Assembly: GCA_027490095.1 (NCBI GenBank) | Contig: JAIXYT010000038.1 | Span: 1-64,000 of the forward strand | Source: Sphingomonadales bacterium | GTDB lineage: Bacteria; Pseudomonadota; Alphaproteobacteria; Sphingomonadales; Sphingomonadaceae | Direction: 5' to 3' | DNA: 64,000 nt | Shown: one piece after another, positions 8,887 to 17,588 of the stretch | Layout: each line of letters starts with the position of its first letter | How positions within the stretch are numbered: position 1 is the stretch's first letter | Program-made: the position numbers and the translations under genes | Notes under the pieces: model-generated | What the model saw: the letters and a program-made list of their open reading frames with translations, nothing else | The model's database searches: none | What the model was told of the DNA's origin: nothing

Positions 8887-10446
8887 TTAACGGCGCCGAC
8901 GCAGCCCGGCCCCGATCACCACCAGAAGCAACGCAAACAGCCCCGGCGCTGCCAGCCCCGCATGCGCAAACGGCGTCGCCGGCAGCGCCGCTGGCAGGTC
9001 GACAAAGGCGTGCGCCGCCCCGCCGGCGGGCAGCGTCGCAGCCAGCCCGCCCCGCGCATCGATCACGCCCGAAATCCCCGTCGGCGTCACCCGCACCACC
9101 GGCAGCCCTTCCTCGATCGCCCGCAGCCGCGCCTGCGCATGGTGCTGTGGCGGCCCGGACGCGCCGAACCAGGCATCGTTCGAAACCGTCAGGATGAACG
9201 CCGGCCGCTCGGCCCGGTCCACGATCGCGCCAGGGAAGATGATCTCGTAGCAGATGTTGGGCGCAACCGCGGGCAGCCCAGGCAGCTTCCACGTCACCGG
9301 CCCCGTGCCGGCCAGGAAGTCCAGGCTGCCGGGCACCAGCCGTGCCAGCCCCAGCGGCTCCGCAATCACCCGCAGCGGCAGATACTCGCCCCCCGGCACC
9401 AGGTGCGACTTGTCATAGCGCGCCAGAACCCGCCCGTCATGGCTCAGCGCATAGAGGCTGTTGCGCGCCCCCGTGATCGAACCGGCCGCATCGCGCTCGA
9501 TCGCAACCCCACCCGTCAGAAGCAGGGTTTCCGGCGCAAAGCCTTCCGTCAGCACCGCCCCCAACCCCGGCGTTTCCTCCAGCGGATACTCCACCGTCGC
9601 CTCCGGCCAGATCACCGCTGCCGGCGCAGGCTGCCCGGCCAGGGCAGCCCGCGTCTGCAGCACGGCCTGCTCAAGGCTCCGCTGCAATCCGCCGTCCGAA
9701 TGCTTGTCCTCGATCCGCGTGCCGGGCTGCACCAGCAGCAGCCTCACGCCCGTGTCCGCCGGCAGCGGCGCCTGCACGCGCGGAACCATCAGGCCCAGTC
9801 CCAGCAGCAGCGGAAACAGCAGCACCAGCGCCCCCCGTCCGGGCTCTCCGCGCCCCGCCAGCAGCGCGGCAAGGCTTCCGCCCGCCAGCACGGCCAGCGC
9901 CGACAGCCCGTTCGCCCCCACCAGCGCCGCCAGCTGCGCCACGCCCGGCAGCTGCAACCAGCCCGCCCCCAGCGGGTTCCAGGCAAATCCGGAAAACAGG
10001 GTCCCCCGCAGGATCTCGGCCAGCGTGAACAGTCCCGCGAACAGCAGCGCCAGGGGAACAACCCTGTCCGTCAGCCGCCGCGCCGCCCAGGCGGCAAACG
10101 CGGTGTAGGCGCCCAAGAACAGCGAAAGCCCCACCACCGCCACCCAGCCGAGCCAGACAGGCATGTTCGACTGGTAGGTGAAGGCCGTCGCGATCCACGT
10201 CAGCCCCACTCCGAAATTCCCGAACCCGAACAGCAGCCCAAGCGCAAAGCTCCGTCCTGCCGGCGCCTGCACCAGCAGGATCAGCAGCAGCGCCACCCCC
10301 AGCACGGGCCCCGCAATCGTGCCCACCGGCTGGAAGGCCAGCGCCGACAGCGCGCCCGCCCCGAAGGCCGCCAGCAGCGCCGCCCAGCCGGGGAGGGTCG
10401 CCAGCCCGCGGATCAGGCGCGGCGGTTCGGAAAGGGCTGCATCCAT
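8887..10446 (-). CDS. lnt: apolipoprotein N-acyltransferase
   Basis: Inner-membrane enzyme adding the third acyl chain to the N-terminal cysteine of lipoproteins. The 519-residue protein has several membrane helices in its first 215 residues, then a periplasmic nitrilase-like domain. The catalytic triad is visible as Glu in [10 protein letters not shown], Lys in [12 protein letters not shown] and Cys in [10 protein letters not shown], and a final helix ends in RRRR. It sits upstream of metK on the same strand with 86 bases between them, so metK may be partly served by read-through. Confidence 0.95.
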   Translation of the reverse strand: MDAALSEPPRLIRGLATLPGWAALLAAFGAGALSALAFQPVGTIAGPVLGVALLLILLVQAPAGRSFALGLLFGFGNFGVGLTWIATAFTYQSNMPVWLGWVAVVGLSLFLGAYTAFAAWAARRLTDRVVPLALLFAGLFTLAEILRGTLFSGFAWNPLGAGWLQLPGVAQLAALVGANGLSALAVLAGGSLAALLAGRGEPGRGALVLLFPLLLGLGLMVPRVQAPLPADTGVRLLLVQPGTRIEDKHSDGGLQRSLEQAVLQTRAALAGQPAPAAVIWPEATVEYPLEETPGLGAVLTEGFAPETLLLTGGVAIERDAAGSITGARNSLYALSHDGRVLARYDKSHLVPGGEYLPLRVIAEPLGLARLVPGSLDFLAGTGPVTWKLPGLPAVAPNICYEIIFPGAIVDRAERPAFILTVSNDAWFGASGPPQHHAQARLRAIEEGLPVVRVTPTGISGVIDARGGLAATLPAGGAAHAFVDLPAALPATPFAHAGLAAPGLFALLLVVIGAGLRRRR

Positions 10447-10527
10447 GCCCGGCCCTTAGCCTCCGCCGAAGCCCCCCGCCACCCGCAGACTCGACTGGCG
10501 CGCCCGCCTCGTCCATCAGCCGCACCC

Positions 10528-11283
10528 ATGTCCGATCCCGCCCCCGCCCCCGATCTCTCGCCGGCCATCGTCCTCGTCCGCCCCCAGCTCGGCATGAACA
10601 TCGGCATGGCCGCGCGCGCCATGGGCAATTTCGCGCTGCAGTCGCTGCGCCTGGTCGCCCCGCGCGATGGATGGCCCAACCCCGAAGCAGGCCCGCCGGC
10701 CGCCGGCGCAGACCATGTGCTCGATGGCGCAACCGTCCACGACGACGTCGCCGGCGCGCTTGCCGACTGCGCGCTCACCTTCGCCACCACCATGCGCGGG
10801 CGCGACATGGTGAAGCCCGTCGTCACCCCCCGCGAAGCCGCAGCCATGATCCGCGACGCGGCCGCCCGGGGCATCCGCTCCGGCATCCTGTTCGGGCCGG
10901 AACGCTCAGGGCTGACTGCCGATGATCTCGCACCCGTGCAGACCATCATCACCTGCCCGGTAAACCCCGGCTTCGGCTCGCTGAACCTCGCCCAGGCCGT
11001 GCTTCTCGTCGGCTATGAATGGTTCCAGTCCGGCGATCCCGCCACGGTTCCCCAGGACGATCATGTGCCCGCGCCCCACGCCGAGGTCGCAGGCCTCATC
11101 GCCCATCTCGAATCCGCGCTCGACGAAGCCGGCTATTTCCACGTGCCCGACCGCACGCCCGCCACGCGCCGCACCCTCGCGCACATGCTCACCCGGCCCC
11201 AGTTCTCCGCGCAGGAAGTCCGCACGCTGCGCGGCATTGTCCGCGCGCTGGCCGAAGAGCGAAAGCGGCGCACCCGGCCCTAG
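10528..11283 (+). CDS. trmJ: tRNA/rRNA 2'-O-methyltransferase, TrmH family group 1 (TrmJ-like)
   Basis: SPOUT-fold RNA methyltransferase of 251 residues using SAM; E. coli TrmJ methylates the ribose at tRNA position 32. Motifs seen are VLVRPQLGMNIGMAARAMGN near residue 13, FGPERSGL near 123 and NPGFGSLNLAQAV near 147, the trefoil-knot cofactor site. ATG at 10528 is chosen because the family N-terminus begins there; the long upstream open frame is antisense to lnt and is not coding. It diverges from lnt and converges with the regulator at 11301-12152. Confidence 0.9.
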   Translation: MSDPAPAPDLSPAIVLVRPQLGMNIGMAARAMGNFALQSLRLVAPRDGWPNPEAGPPAAGADHVLDGATVHDDVAGALADCALTFATTMRGRDMVKPVVTPREAAAMIRDAAARGIRSGILFGPERSGLTADDLAPVQTIITCPVNPGFGSLNLAQAVLLVGYEWFQSGDPATVPQDDHVPAPHAEVAGLIAHLESALDEAGYFHVPDRTPATRRTLAHMLTRPQFSAQEVRTLRGIVRALAEERKRRTRP

Positions 11284-11300
11284 CCGCGCGCTCGCGCGGC

Positions 11301-12152
11301 TCAGCCGTCGGTGGCGATCGTGTAGCCCCGGCCCCAGACCGTCTCGATCACCGGCGGCGCGCCGGCTTCCGACAGCTTGCGCCGCAGCTTGCAGATGAAC
11401 ACGTCGATGATCTTCATCTCCGGTTCGTCGCGGCCGCCATACAGGTGGGACAGGAACATTTCCTTGGTGACCGTCATGCCGCGCCGCGTCGCCAGATACT
11501 CCAGGCAGGCATATTCCTTGCCCGTTAGCGGCACCTGCACGCCCGCAACCGAGGCGCGGTGGGCCACCAGGTCCAGCGTCAGCGCACCCAGGTGAATCTC
11601 CTGCGGGGCCGCCGCCCGCGAGCGCCGCAGAACGGCATGGACCCGCGCCAGCAGCTCGTCCCGGTGGAACGGCTTGGTGATATAGTCGTCGGCGCCTTCC
11701 AGGAAATTCTCGATCTTGGATTCAAGCGCCGCTTCACCGGACAGGATGATCACCGGCGTGTCCGGCCGCATCTGCTGCAGCTGCTGAAGCACCTGGCTGC
11801 CCGTCATGTCGGGCAAGGTCAGGTCCAGCACCACGACATCGAAGCGGTAGGCCCGCGCAAGGTCCAGCGCGTCCTCGCCGAACCCCGTCACATACACGGT
11901 GAAGCCCGCCAGCTCGAGCATCCGGCTCAGCGCATCCGACAGAAGCCGGTCGTCCTCCACCAGCAGCAGGCGCGTCGTGCGCTGCGGCGCTGCAAAGCGC
12001 GACCGCGAGGGCGCTGCCGCCTTCGACATCTCGGTCCCCGCGTCGGCGCTGCGGGCGTCCGCCTCGGGCGCACCCTCGCTGCGACCATTCACGCGGAGTC
12101 CGTCAAGGCCATTGACCGGACTTCGGGATCCACTCGTGTTCATCAACGCCAT
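11301..12152 (-). CDS. CtrA-family response regulator with N-terminal extension
   Basis: OmpR-class response regulator of 283 residues. A receiver domain (about 60-175) has VEDD, phospho-acceptor VLDLTLPDM and TKPFH. The winged-helix domain contains LTGKEY, TKEMFLSHLYGG and DEPEMKIIDVFICKLR, the recognition region characteristic of CtrA. The receiver half is divergent from typical CtrA, and about 58 disordered residues precede it. The start at 12152 is supported by an AAAGGA box 9 bases upstream; an internal ATG at 12029 would give 242 residues. sciP lies upstream on the same strand. It may be CtrA itself or a paralogue. Confidence 0.85.
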   Translation of the reverse strand: MALMNTSGSRSPVNGLDGLRVNGRSEGAPEADARSADAGTEMSKAAAPSRSRFAAPQRTTRLLLVEDDRLLSDALSRMLELAGFTVYVTGFGEDALDLARAYRFDVVVLDLTLPDMTGSQVLQQLQQMRPDTPVIILSGEAALESKIENFLEGADDYITKPFHRDELLARVHAVLRRSRAAAPQEIHLGALTLDLVAHRASVAGVQVPLTGKEYACLEYLATRRGMTVTKEMFLSHLYGGRDEPEMKIIDVFICKLRRKLSEAGAPPVIETVWGRGYTIATDG

Positions 12153-12222
12153 CGTCTTGTTGTCCTTTCCGGCTTGCGAGCCTCTACGGCCGCAATCCGA
12201 GAGAATTTCGGGTCAGTCCCCA

Positions 12223-12248
12223 GTCCGTGCTGTCTGTCCGTGCTGTCG
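12223..12248. repeat. tandem 13-base repeat in the ctrA-like leader
   Basis: Two adjacent copies of GTCCGTGCTGTC with a 13-base period, located between sciP and the CtrA-like gene. The spacing is close to one helical turn, so a protein-binding role is possible, but no known consensus is matched. Confidence 0.4.
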
Positions 12249-12260
12249 CGGCGGCGTCCG

Positions 12261-12671
12261 TCAGATTGCCCAGGGGCGGCTCAGGTCGCGGGTCTCCGGG
12301 CGCTCGACCTCGGGCGCCGGCGGCTTCACCGGATAATCGCGGTACAGCTGGATCCGCGTGACCCTGAGGCCCGGCACCCCGGCACGGTCGATCGATTCCT
12401 GCCACAGCTCCAGCTCCTCGGGGCTCAACCGGTACCGGGCGCAGGCCTCGGCAGCGGTCAGCAGGCCGCCGCGGATGGCAGCGATCACTTCGGCCTTCCG
12501 GCGAACCACCCACCGACGCGTGTCAGGCGGAGGCAGACTGTCCAGCGTGATGGGGCGACCCAGCGGTCCCGGAACCTCGATGGGCCGGTTGTCGTCGGCA
12601 CGCGCACCGCTTGCAGGAGCGCCGCTCCCGGGCATGCCGCCGTCGATGTCCTTGGCCTCGTATGTCTTCAT
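12261..12671 (-). CDS. sciP: CtrA inhibitor SciP (DUF1153)
   Basis: Small DNA-binding protein of 136 residues. Its core (about 40-120) holds the DUF1153 signatures LPPPDTRRWVVRRKAEVIAA, RGGLLTAAEACARY and the trailing helix ending VTRIQLYRDYP. In Caulobacter SciP binds CtrA-activated promoters and represses them in G1 cells. Start ATG at 12671 was chosen because upstream codons are unlike the family and the segment beginning MKTYE is a plausible N-terminus. It lies 108 bases upstream of a CtrA-family regulator on the same strand, and mnmA diverges from it. Confidence 0.9.
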   Translation of the reverse strand: MKTYEAKDIDGGMPGSGAPASGARADDNRPIEVPGPLGRPITLDSLPPPDTRRWVVRRKAEVIAAIRGGLLTAAEACARYRLSPEELELWQESIDRAGVPGLRVTRIQLYRDYPVKPPAPEVERPETRDLSRPWAI

Positions 12672-12985
12672 CTGTTCAACCCTTGCTCTTCCGACAAAGC
12701 AGTGAATGCCACGCAACGTCTCACCACATGGTTGGGCCACCGCTCCACCGGTCGGCACCTGCGGGGTGAACAGCCTCACCTGTCACCCGCGTCGGCACCT
12801 TCCGCCTGGATGGCTGCGGCTCTTGTGCTTTCCGCTCGGGCGTCCCATGTGCGGGACCGTCCCGGGCGGTCGGCGGCAGATCCGCTTTCCAACCCGACAT
12901 CGCTGGCCTTCTGCTTGCCTTCTCCCAAGCAACGGCAGACTTGAGCCCGCCTTGAGACCATCGATGAGTGTAGGTACCCCGAAAC
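12672..12985. other. sciP-mnmA intergenic region
   Basis: A 314-base divergent promoter region. No full CtrA box (TTAA-N7-TTAA) was found; only a single GTTAAC half-site lies at 13010-13015, just inside mnmA. No RNA gene or convincing open frame was seen. Promoters for both flanking genes must lie here, but none could be assigned with confidence. Confidence 0.3.
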
Positions 12986-14167
12986 GTGCGCAAAGTGGTG
13001 CAAAGCATTGTTAACGAAGATTCGGATCAGCCGCCGAAGCCCGGTGAAGACGCCGTTTCGGCTGCACTTCGTCACATTGCCGCCAGACTTCCGGCCCCAG
13101 GCAGCCGCGTCGTCGTTGCCATGTCCGGCGGGGTCGACTCCAGCGTGGTCGCCTCGATCGCACACTGGCACGGGTGCGAAACCATCGGGGTCACGCTGCG
13201 CCTGTCCGACAGCGACGCCGCCCCTTCGCGCGAAGGCGCCTGCTGCGCCGGCTCCGACATCGCCGACGCCCGCGCGGTCGCCGACAGGGCAGGCTTTGCC
13301 CATTATGTGCTCGACTATGTGTCGGCCTTCCGCGCCGAGGTGATGGAGGCCTTTGCCGACAGCTATCTGGCCGGCCGCACCCCCGTTCCCTGCATCAGCT
13401 GCAACCAGACCGTGAAATTCCGTGACCTGATGGCAGTCGCCGACGATCTCGGCGCAACCGCGCTGCTCACCGGCCACTATGTCCAGCGACTCGACGGGTC
13501 AGACGGCCCCGAACTGCACCGCGCGGCAGACCCGTCGAAAGACCAGAGCTACTTCCTCTTCGCGACCACGGGAGCCCAGCTCGCCCGGCTCGGCTTCCCG
13601 CTCGGCGGCCTCGACAAGCCCACCGTGCGGCTCCTCGCGCAGCATTTCGGCCTCCGGGTCGCCAACAAGCCCGACAGCCAGGACATCTGCTTCGTGCCCA
13701 ATGGCGATTAACGCGCCGTCGTGAAGAAGCTCCGCCCCGAGGCGCAAGCCCCCGGCGACATCGTCGACATGCAGGGCCGCATCCTCGGCCGCCACACGGG
13801 CCTCGTCGGCTTCACCGTCGGCCAGCGCCGCGGCATCGACGTCGGCGGCCAGGCCGAGCCGCTCTACGTTGTCCGCCTCGAGCCCGAAACCAACCGCCTC
13901 GTTGTCGGCCCGCGCGCCGCACTCGCCGTCTCCACGGTCGAACTCGACAGTCTGAACTGGCTCGCCGGTCCGATCCCGCCGCAAGGCCTCGACGTCACCG
14001 TGAAGCTCCGCTCCATGGCCGCGCTCGCAGCCGCACGCCTGTTCGGCGGCGCCTCACCCCACCTCGCGCTTGCAGAGCCCCAGTTCGGCGTCTCTCCCGG
14101 CCAGGCTGCCGTCTGCTACGCCGGCAGCCGTGTCCTCGGCGGTGGGTTCATCCGGGCTGCTGCATAG
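12986..14167 (+). pseudogene. mnmA: tRNA 2-thiouridylase MnmA, interrupted by an in-frame TAA
   Basis: MnmA thiolates U34 of tRNAs for Lys, Glu and Gln. The PP-loop SGGVDSS, the first active cysteine region CISCNQ and the second in [11 protein letters not shown] are all intact. Directly after PNGD the frame meets TAA (13709-13711) where relatives have a tyrosine; TAC or TAT to TAA is one substitution. The same frame then continues without further stops through the typical LGRHTGLVGFTVGQRRG region to a normal end at 14167. The second part could restart at GTG 13721. This is a recent pseudogene, an assembly error, or two separately made pieces. The GTG start at 12986 is uncertain. Confidence 0.85.
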
Positions 14168-14951
14168 CGGCCATCGCCGCCATCACGGCCGCCTGCATCT
14201 CGTCCGGCGTCGGGTTCCGCCGCAGCGTCAGCCCGCCGTTCACCTGCAGCGTCTGCCCGGTCACGAAGCACCCGTCGGATGCCAGCCACAGGCAGGCGTC
14301 CGCCACATCGTCCGACGTCCCGATCCGGCCCAGCGGATACTCCTTCGCAAAGGCCGCCTCCAGCCCCGGCGCCGCCATCGCATCGGCCGTCATCGGGGTC
14401 GCCGTCAGCCCGGGCGCAATGCTGTTCGCCCGCAACCCTTGCGCCCCATATTCATTCGCCACACAGCGGATCAGCGCATCCGCGCCCGACTTGGTGCCGA
14501 TATAGGCCGCATGGTTCCACAGCAGCGCGAAGGTCGAGGCCGACGAGATCTGGATGATCGACCCGCCGCCCGTCATGTGCGTGACGGCGCTGCTGAGGAA
14601 ATGGTGCACGCCCTTGAACTGCAGGGCCACAAGGTCATCCAGCTCGGCTTCCGAAATCTCGGTCAGCGGCTTCAGCAGCCCCCAGCCCGTCGCGTTCACC
14701 GCCACGTCCACCTTGCCATGCCGCTTCACGGTCTCGGCGAACAGCGCCTCCACCTCCGCCTTCCTGGTGATGTCGGCCAGCAGCCAGTCCCCGCCGATCG
14801 CGGACGCCACCGCCTTCAGCGGGGCCTCCTTCCGACCCGCCACCACCACCTTCGCACCGGCACCCGCAAACGCCCGCGCGATCACCTGCCCCATATTGTC
14901 CGTGCCGGCAGCGCCCAGCACGATCGCGACCTTTCCGTCCAGCCGGATCAT
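14148..14951 (-). CDS. short-chain dehydrogenase/reductase
   Basis: NAD(P)-dependent oxidoreductase of the classical SDR family, 267 residues. The cofactor-binding glycine region is GAAGTDNMGQVIA rather than the standard TGxxxGxG. The active site has Ser in IQISSAS and Tyr-Lys in AYIGTKSG, and the ending QTLQVNGG is typical. It is the last gene of a five-gene minus-strand operon headed by a P450, overlapping the previous gene by 4 bases. Its end overlaps the converging mnmA end by 20 bases. The substrate is unknown, presumably an alcohol or ketone made by the operon's oxygenase. Confidence 0.88.
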   Translation of the reverse strand: MIRLDGKVAIVLGAAGTDNMGQVIARAFAGAGAKVVVAGRKEAPLKAVASAIGGDWLLADITRKAEVEALFAETVKRHGKVDVAVNATGWGLLKPLTEISEAELDDLVALQFKGVHHFLSSAVTHMTGGGSIIQISSASTFALLWNHAAYIGTKSGADALIRCVANEYGAQGLRANSIAPGLTATPMTADAMAAPGLEAAFAKEYPLGRIGTSDDVADACLWLASDGCFVTGQTLQVNGGLTLRRNPTPDEMQAAVMAAMAAMQQPG

Positions 14952-15298
14952 GCGGCTTCTCCTGCAAAACGTGCCGTCGCCACGCCGTCGGCACCATAGA
15001 CCGGCTCGATCAGGTCGACCCGATACTTGCGCGTCACCGCCCCCACGATCCCGAACTGAGAGAGATGCCCCAGCATCCCGAAGTAGGATGGCGCCACCAG
15101 ATGCGCCGCCAGCTGGTCGGCGGTGTCCCACTCCTCGAACACATGGATCCGGTCGGGCAGATAGGGGTCGGCCGCCCAGCTGTAATGGCGGCAGCCCGGC
15201 TCGGCGAGCGCCTCGTCGATCAGCGCCTTCGCGCCGGCCAGCGCTGCATCCCGCTGCCCGGGTGCCAGGTCCACTTCGCCGGTGACAACGATCGGCAT
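14948..15298 (-). CDS. antibiotic-biosynthesis-monooxygenase (ABM) domain protein
   Basis: Small 116-residue dimeric ferredoxin-like-fold protein of the ABM family. The motifs CRHYSW and IHVFEEWDTADQLAAHL are characteristic. Members include cofactor-free quinol monooxygenases and many proteins of unknown role. It is coupled to the downstream SDR by an ATGA overlap and follows the SnoaL-like gene by one base. It probably acts on the same aromatic or terpenoid-type substrate, but this rests on context. Confidence 0.85.
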   Translation of the reverse strand: MPIVVTGEVDLAPGQRDAALAGAKALIDEALAEPGCRHYSWAADPYLPDRIHVFEEWDTADQLAAHLVAPSYFGMLGHLSQFGIVGAVTRKYRVDLIEPVYGADGVATARFAGEAA

Positions 15299-15299
15299 G

Positions 15300-15707
15300 T
15301 CAGGGTCTCCTCAGGCTGAACCGGCGCTCGGCAAACAGCCAGGCGCCCCCACGCTTCACAAGAACATCGTCATATCGTCCAAGCGGCCTTCGCTCGCCCT
15401 CGGGCCCTTCCAGCAGCTCGTGCGTCCACACCCGCCCCTCGGCCCGGTCGCCGGACACGACAATCGCGCCCGGCTGGCTGAAGAAGCCCACGAAGGAAAA
15501 GCCCGCCATCGCATTCGCCCACAGGCCCACGATGGCCGCCCGGCCTTCCACCCGCGTCCCCATCAGATCCCAAACGGCATCCTCGGCCCACAGGGCACCC
15601 CAGGCATCGCCGTCCCGCCGGTTCACGGCATCGGCATAGCGGTCGTGCAAGGCGCGGATCGCTGCCACATCCTCCGGCGGCCCTGAAAAGCCCGTGGTCT
15701 CACCCAT
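15300..15707 (-). CDS. SnoaL/NTF2-like protein
   Basis: A 135-residue protein of the SnoaL-like (nuclear transport factor 2 fold) family. The N-terminal helix contains IRALHDRYADAVNRRDGDAWGALWAEDAVWDL, described here as the stretch at about residues 17-48, with conserved Tyr-Ala-Asp and Trp-Asp positions, and the C-terminal strand reads WLFAERRF. Such proteins act as hydratases, isomerases or dehydratases in catabolic operons. It overlaps the thioesterase gene by 8 bases and is the third gene of the P450 operon. Confidence 0.82.
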   Translation of the reverse strand: MGETTGFSGPPEDVAAIRALHDRYADAVNRRDGDAWGALWAEDAVWDLMGTRVEGRAAIVGLWANAMAGFSFVGFFSQPGAIVVSGDRAEGRVWTHELLEGPEGERRPLGRYDDVLVKRGGAWLFAERRFSLRRP

Positions 15708-16137
15708 GTCTCAGTCCTTCCAGTGCTGCCCGCAACTCGGGCCCGATGGCGCCCGGCCGCCGCTCGGCCAGGTTCACCATCGCACAATCCGCCAGCGCGA
15801 TCGCCCGGCCCGTCTGGAACAGCGCCAGCCCCAGCCGGAAGCTCGTGCGCCCGATCTCCGTCACCGCCAGCCCCGCGTCGATTGCGTCGGGATAGGCACC
15901 TTCCGCCAGATAATCGATTCCCACATGCACGATCATCATCGACGAAGGGTCCCCGCCCCCAACCGGCTGCCCCCGCAAGGCACTCAGCGTCTGCACCCGC
16001 GTCTCCTCGAACAGCCGGGCGATCGCCACATTGTTCAGATGCGCATTCACATCCATGTCGCCATAGCGGGGATACAGCGTCAGGCGCCGGGGATAGGCAC
16101 CCGGGACCAGCCGCCAGGCCTCGTCCTTCAGGCCCAT
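15700..16137 (-). CDS. acyl-CoA thioesterase, hotdog fold (4HBT)
   Basis: A 145-residue thioesterase-like protein. The signature RYGDMDVNAHLNNV, with the catalytic-type Asp and the HLNNV pair, is the 4-hydroxybenzoyl-CoA thioesterase/YbgC hotdog motif. ATG at 16137 lies immediately after the P450 stop; a TTG six codons earlier would overlap the P450 and is less likely. It probably hydrolyses a CoA thioester made during degradation of the P450 product. This is inferred from operon context. Confidence 0.88.
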   Translation of the reverse strand: MGLKDEAWRLVPGAYPRRLTLYPRYGDMDVNAHLNNVAIARLFEETRVQTLSALRGQPVGGGDPSSMMIVHVGIDYLAEGAYPDAIDAGLAVTEIGRTSFRLGLALFQTGRAIALADCAMVNLAERRPGAIGPELRAALEGLRHG

Positions 16138-16141
16138 GCGG

Positions 16142-17455
16142 TCAGGCCCACGCAACGCGCACCGGCAGCGTCTTCAGCCCGTTCACGAAGTTCGCAGTGC
16201 TCAGCTTCGGCTCCGCGGTCAGCTCCACACGAGCCATCTTCGGCAGCAGCTCCTCGAACAGGATCCGCAGCTCCAGCCGCGCCAGGTGCATCCCCAGGCA
16301 CAGGTGCACCCCATGCCCGAAGCTCACATGCGGGTTCGGATTGCGATCGGCAATGAAGCGGTCGGCCTGGGCAAACACCCCCTCATCCCGGTTCCCCGAC
16401 AGGTAGAACAGGCACAGCCCGTCCCCCTTGCGGATCGTCTTGCCGCCCACCACCGCATCCTCGGTCGCGGTGCGCATGAAATGCTTCACCGGCGTGGTCC
16501 AGCGGATCGCCTCCTCCACGAACAGCGGGATCAGCGATGGGTCCGCCTTCAGCTTGGCAAGCTCGCCCGGATTGCGCGCCAGTTCGCAGAATCCGCCTGC
16601 CGCCGAGGAACTGGTCGTGTCGTGCCCGGCGGTCGCAGTGATCACATAGTAGGACAAGGCCTCCCGCTCCGGGATCGGCTGCCCGTCGATCGTGCCATTG
16701 GCGATCACGCTCGCCACATCGTCGCGCGGGTTCGCCCGCCGGTCGGCAATCACGGCCGCGAAATACTGGAAGAAGATCTGCGCCAGCTGCAGCAGGTCGA
16801 CCTGCTTGTCGCCCGTCGTCCCGCCCCACAGGCCGGCGCCCTCCGTCAGGATCTGCGAGCGCGCGATCACGTCGGGGTCCAGCGCCCCGAACGTCTCCTG
16901 CGTCAGCTTCAGCATCATCGCCTCGTCCGCGCGCGGCACCCCCAGGATCTCCATGATCACGCGCAGCGGATAGAACAGCGCCACCTCGTTCACGAAATCC
17001 AGGGTCTCGCCCTTCTCCTGCATCAGCGCCACATGCTCGCGCGCGATTGCCCGCACCTTGGCTTCCAGGTTCGCCTTCACGGCCCCCGGCTGGAACCAGG
17101 CATGCGTCACCTGCCGCAGTTTCCGGTGCTCGGGGTCGTCCAGGTCCACCAGCGTCCGGAACAGGTGGGTGTCCCCCGTCATGTTCAGGATCCACTGCTC
17201 GCCCTCGATCGGGCTCAGATAGGTCCGCTCCCGGTTGATGAACCGGTCGTTCGCCTTGGAGACGGCCACGATGTCGGCATGCCGCGTGATCGCCCAGAAG
17301 GGCCGATAGCCCTGGGGCTCCGTCCAGTGCACCGGGTCGTCGCTGCGCAACGTGGCATAGTCCGCCAGCAACGTCGGCATGTCGGTGTAGACCGCCGGGT
17401 TGACGATCCGGTCGTCCAGCGTGTCCGTCGACCAGCTGAAGGGCTTCGTTGCCAT
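16142..17455 (-). CDS. cytochrome P450
   Basis: Soluble class I-type bacterial P450 of 437 residues. The I-helix oxygen-activation motif is TAGHDTTSS, the ExxR motif is EEAIR, and the heme-ligand loop FGHGVHLCLG contains the proximal cysteine. No fused reductase is present, so external ferredoxin and reductase are needed; none is in the window. ATG at 17455 has a GGGAGG ribosome site about 10 bases upstream and is preferred over one six codons earlier. It heads the operon of thioesterase, SnoaL-like, ABM and SDR genes. The likely role is hydroxylation of a terpenoid, fatty or aromatic compound; the exact substrate is not visible. Confidence 0.95.
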   Translation of the reverse strand: MATKPFSWSTDTLDDRIVNPAVYTDMPTLLADYATLRSDDPVHWTEPQGYRPFWAITRHADIVAVSKANDRFINRERTYLSPIEGEQWILNMTGDTHLFRTLVDLDDPEHRKLRQVTHAWFQPGAVKANLEAKVRAIAREHVALMQEKGETLDFVNEVALFYPLRVIMEILGVPRADEAMMLKLTQETFGALDPDVIARSQILTEGAGLWGGTTGDKQVDLLQLAQIFFQYFAAVIADRRANPRDDVASVIANGTIDGQPIPEREALSYYVITATAGHDTTSSSAAGGFCELARNPGELAKLKADPSLIPLFVEEAIRWTTPVKHFMRTATEDAVVGGKTIRKGDGLCLFYLSGNRDEGVFAQADRFIADRNPNPHVSFGHGVHLCLGMHLARLELRILFEELLPKMARVELTAEPKLSTANFVNGLKTLPVRVAWA

Positions 17456-17588
17456 GTGCGTTGCGCCTCCCATGCGCGAGCATCAGGCCTAGGCCCGTCG
17501 CAAGTCCCCCGGCAAGCTCTCAAGGCCGGGGGGGCGAAAGCCGCCGGATCCTCGGCTAAGCCTGCCCGCAGCAGCGGGAGAACACAGC

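Noticed and set aside
8818-10527. Long plus-strand open frame opposite lnt running into trmJ
   Set aside because: Its product is an Arg/Gln/Pro-rich low-complexity sequence antisense to a clear lnt gene; only the part from 10528 matches a family.
12672-12985. CtrA boxes upstream of sciP
   Set aside because: No TTAA-N7-TTAA pair exists there; a single GTTAAC half-site is insufficient.
13709-13711. Recoding of the TAA in mnmA as an amino acid
   Set aside because: TAA is not used for selenocysteine or pyrrolysine and no readthrough context is apparent; a point mutation or sequence error is simpler.
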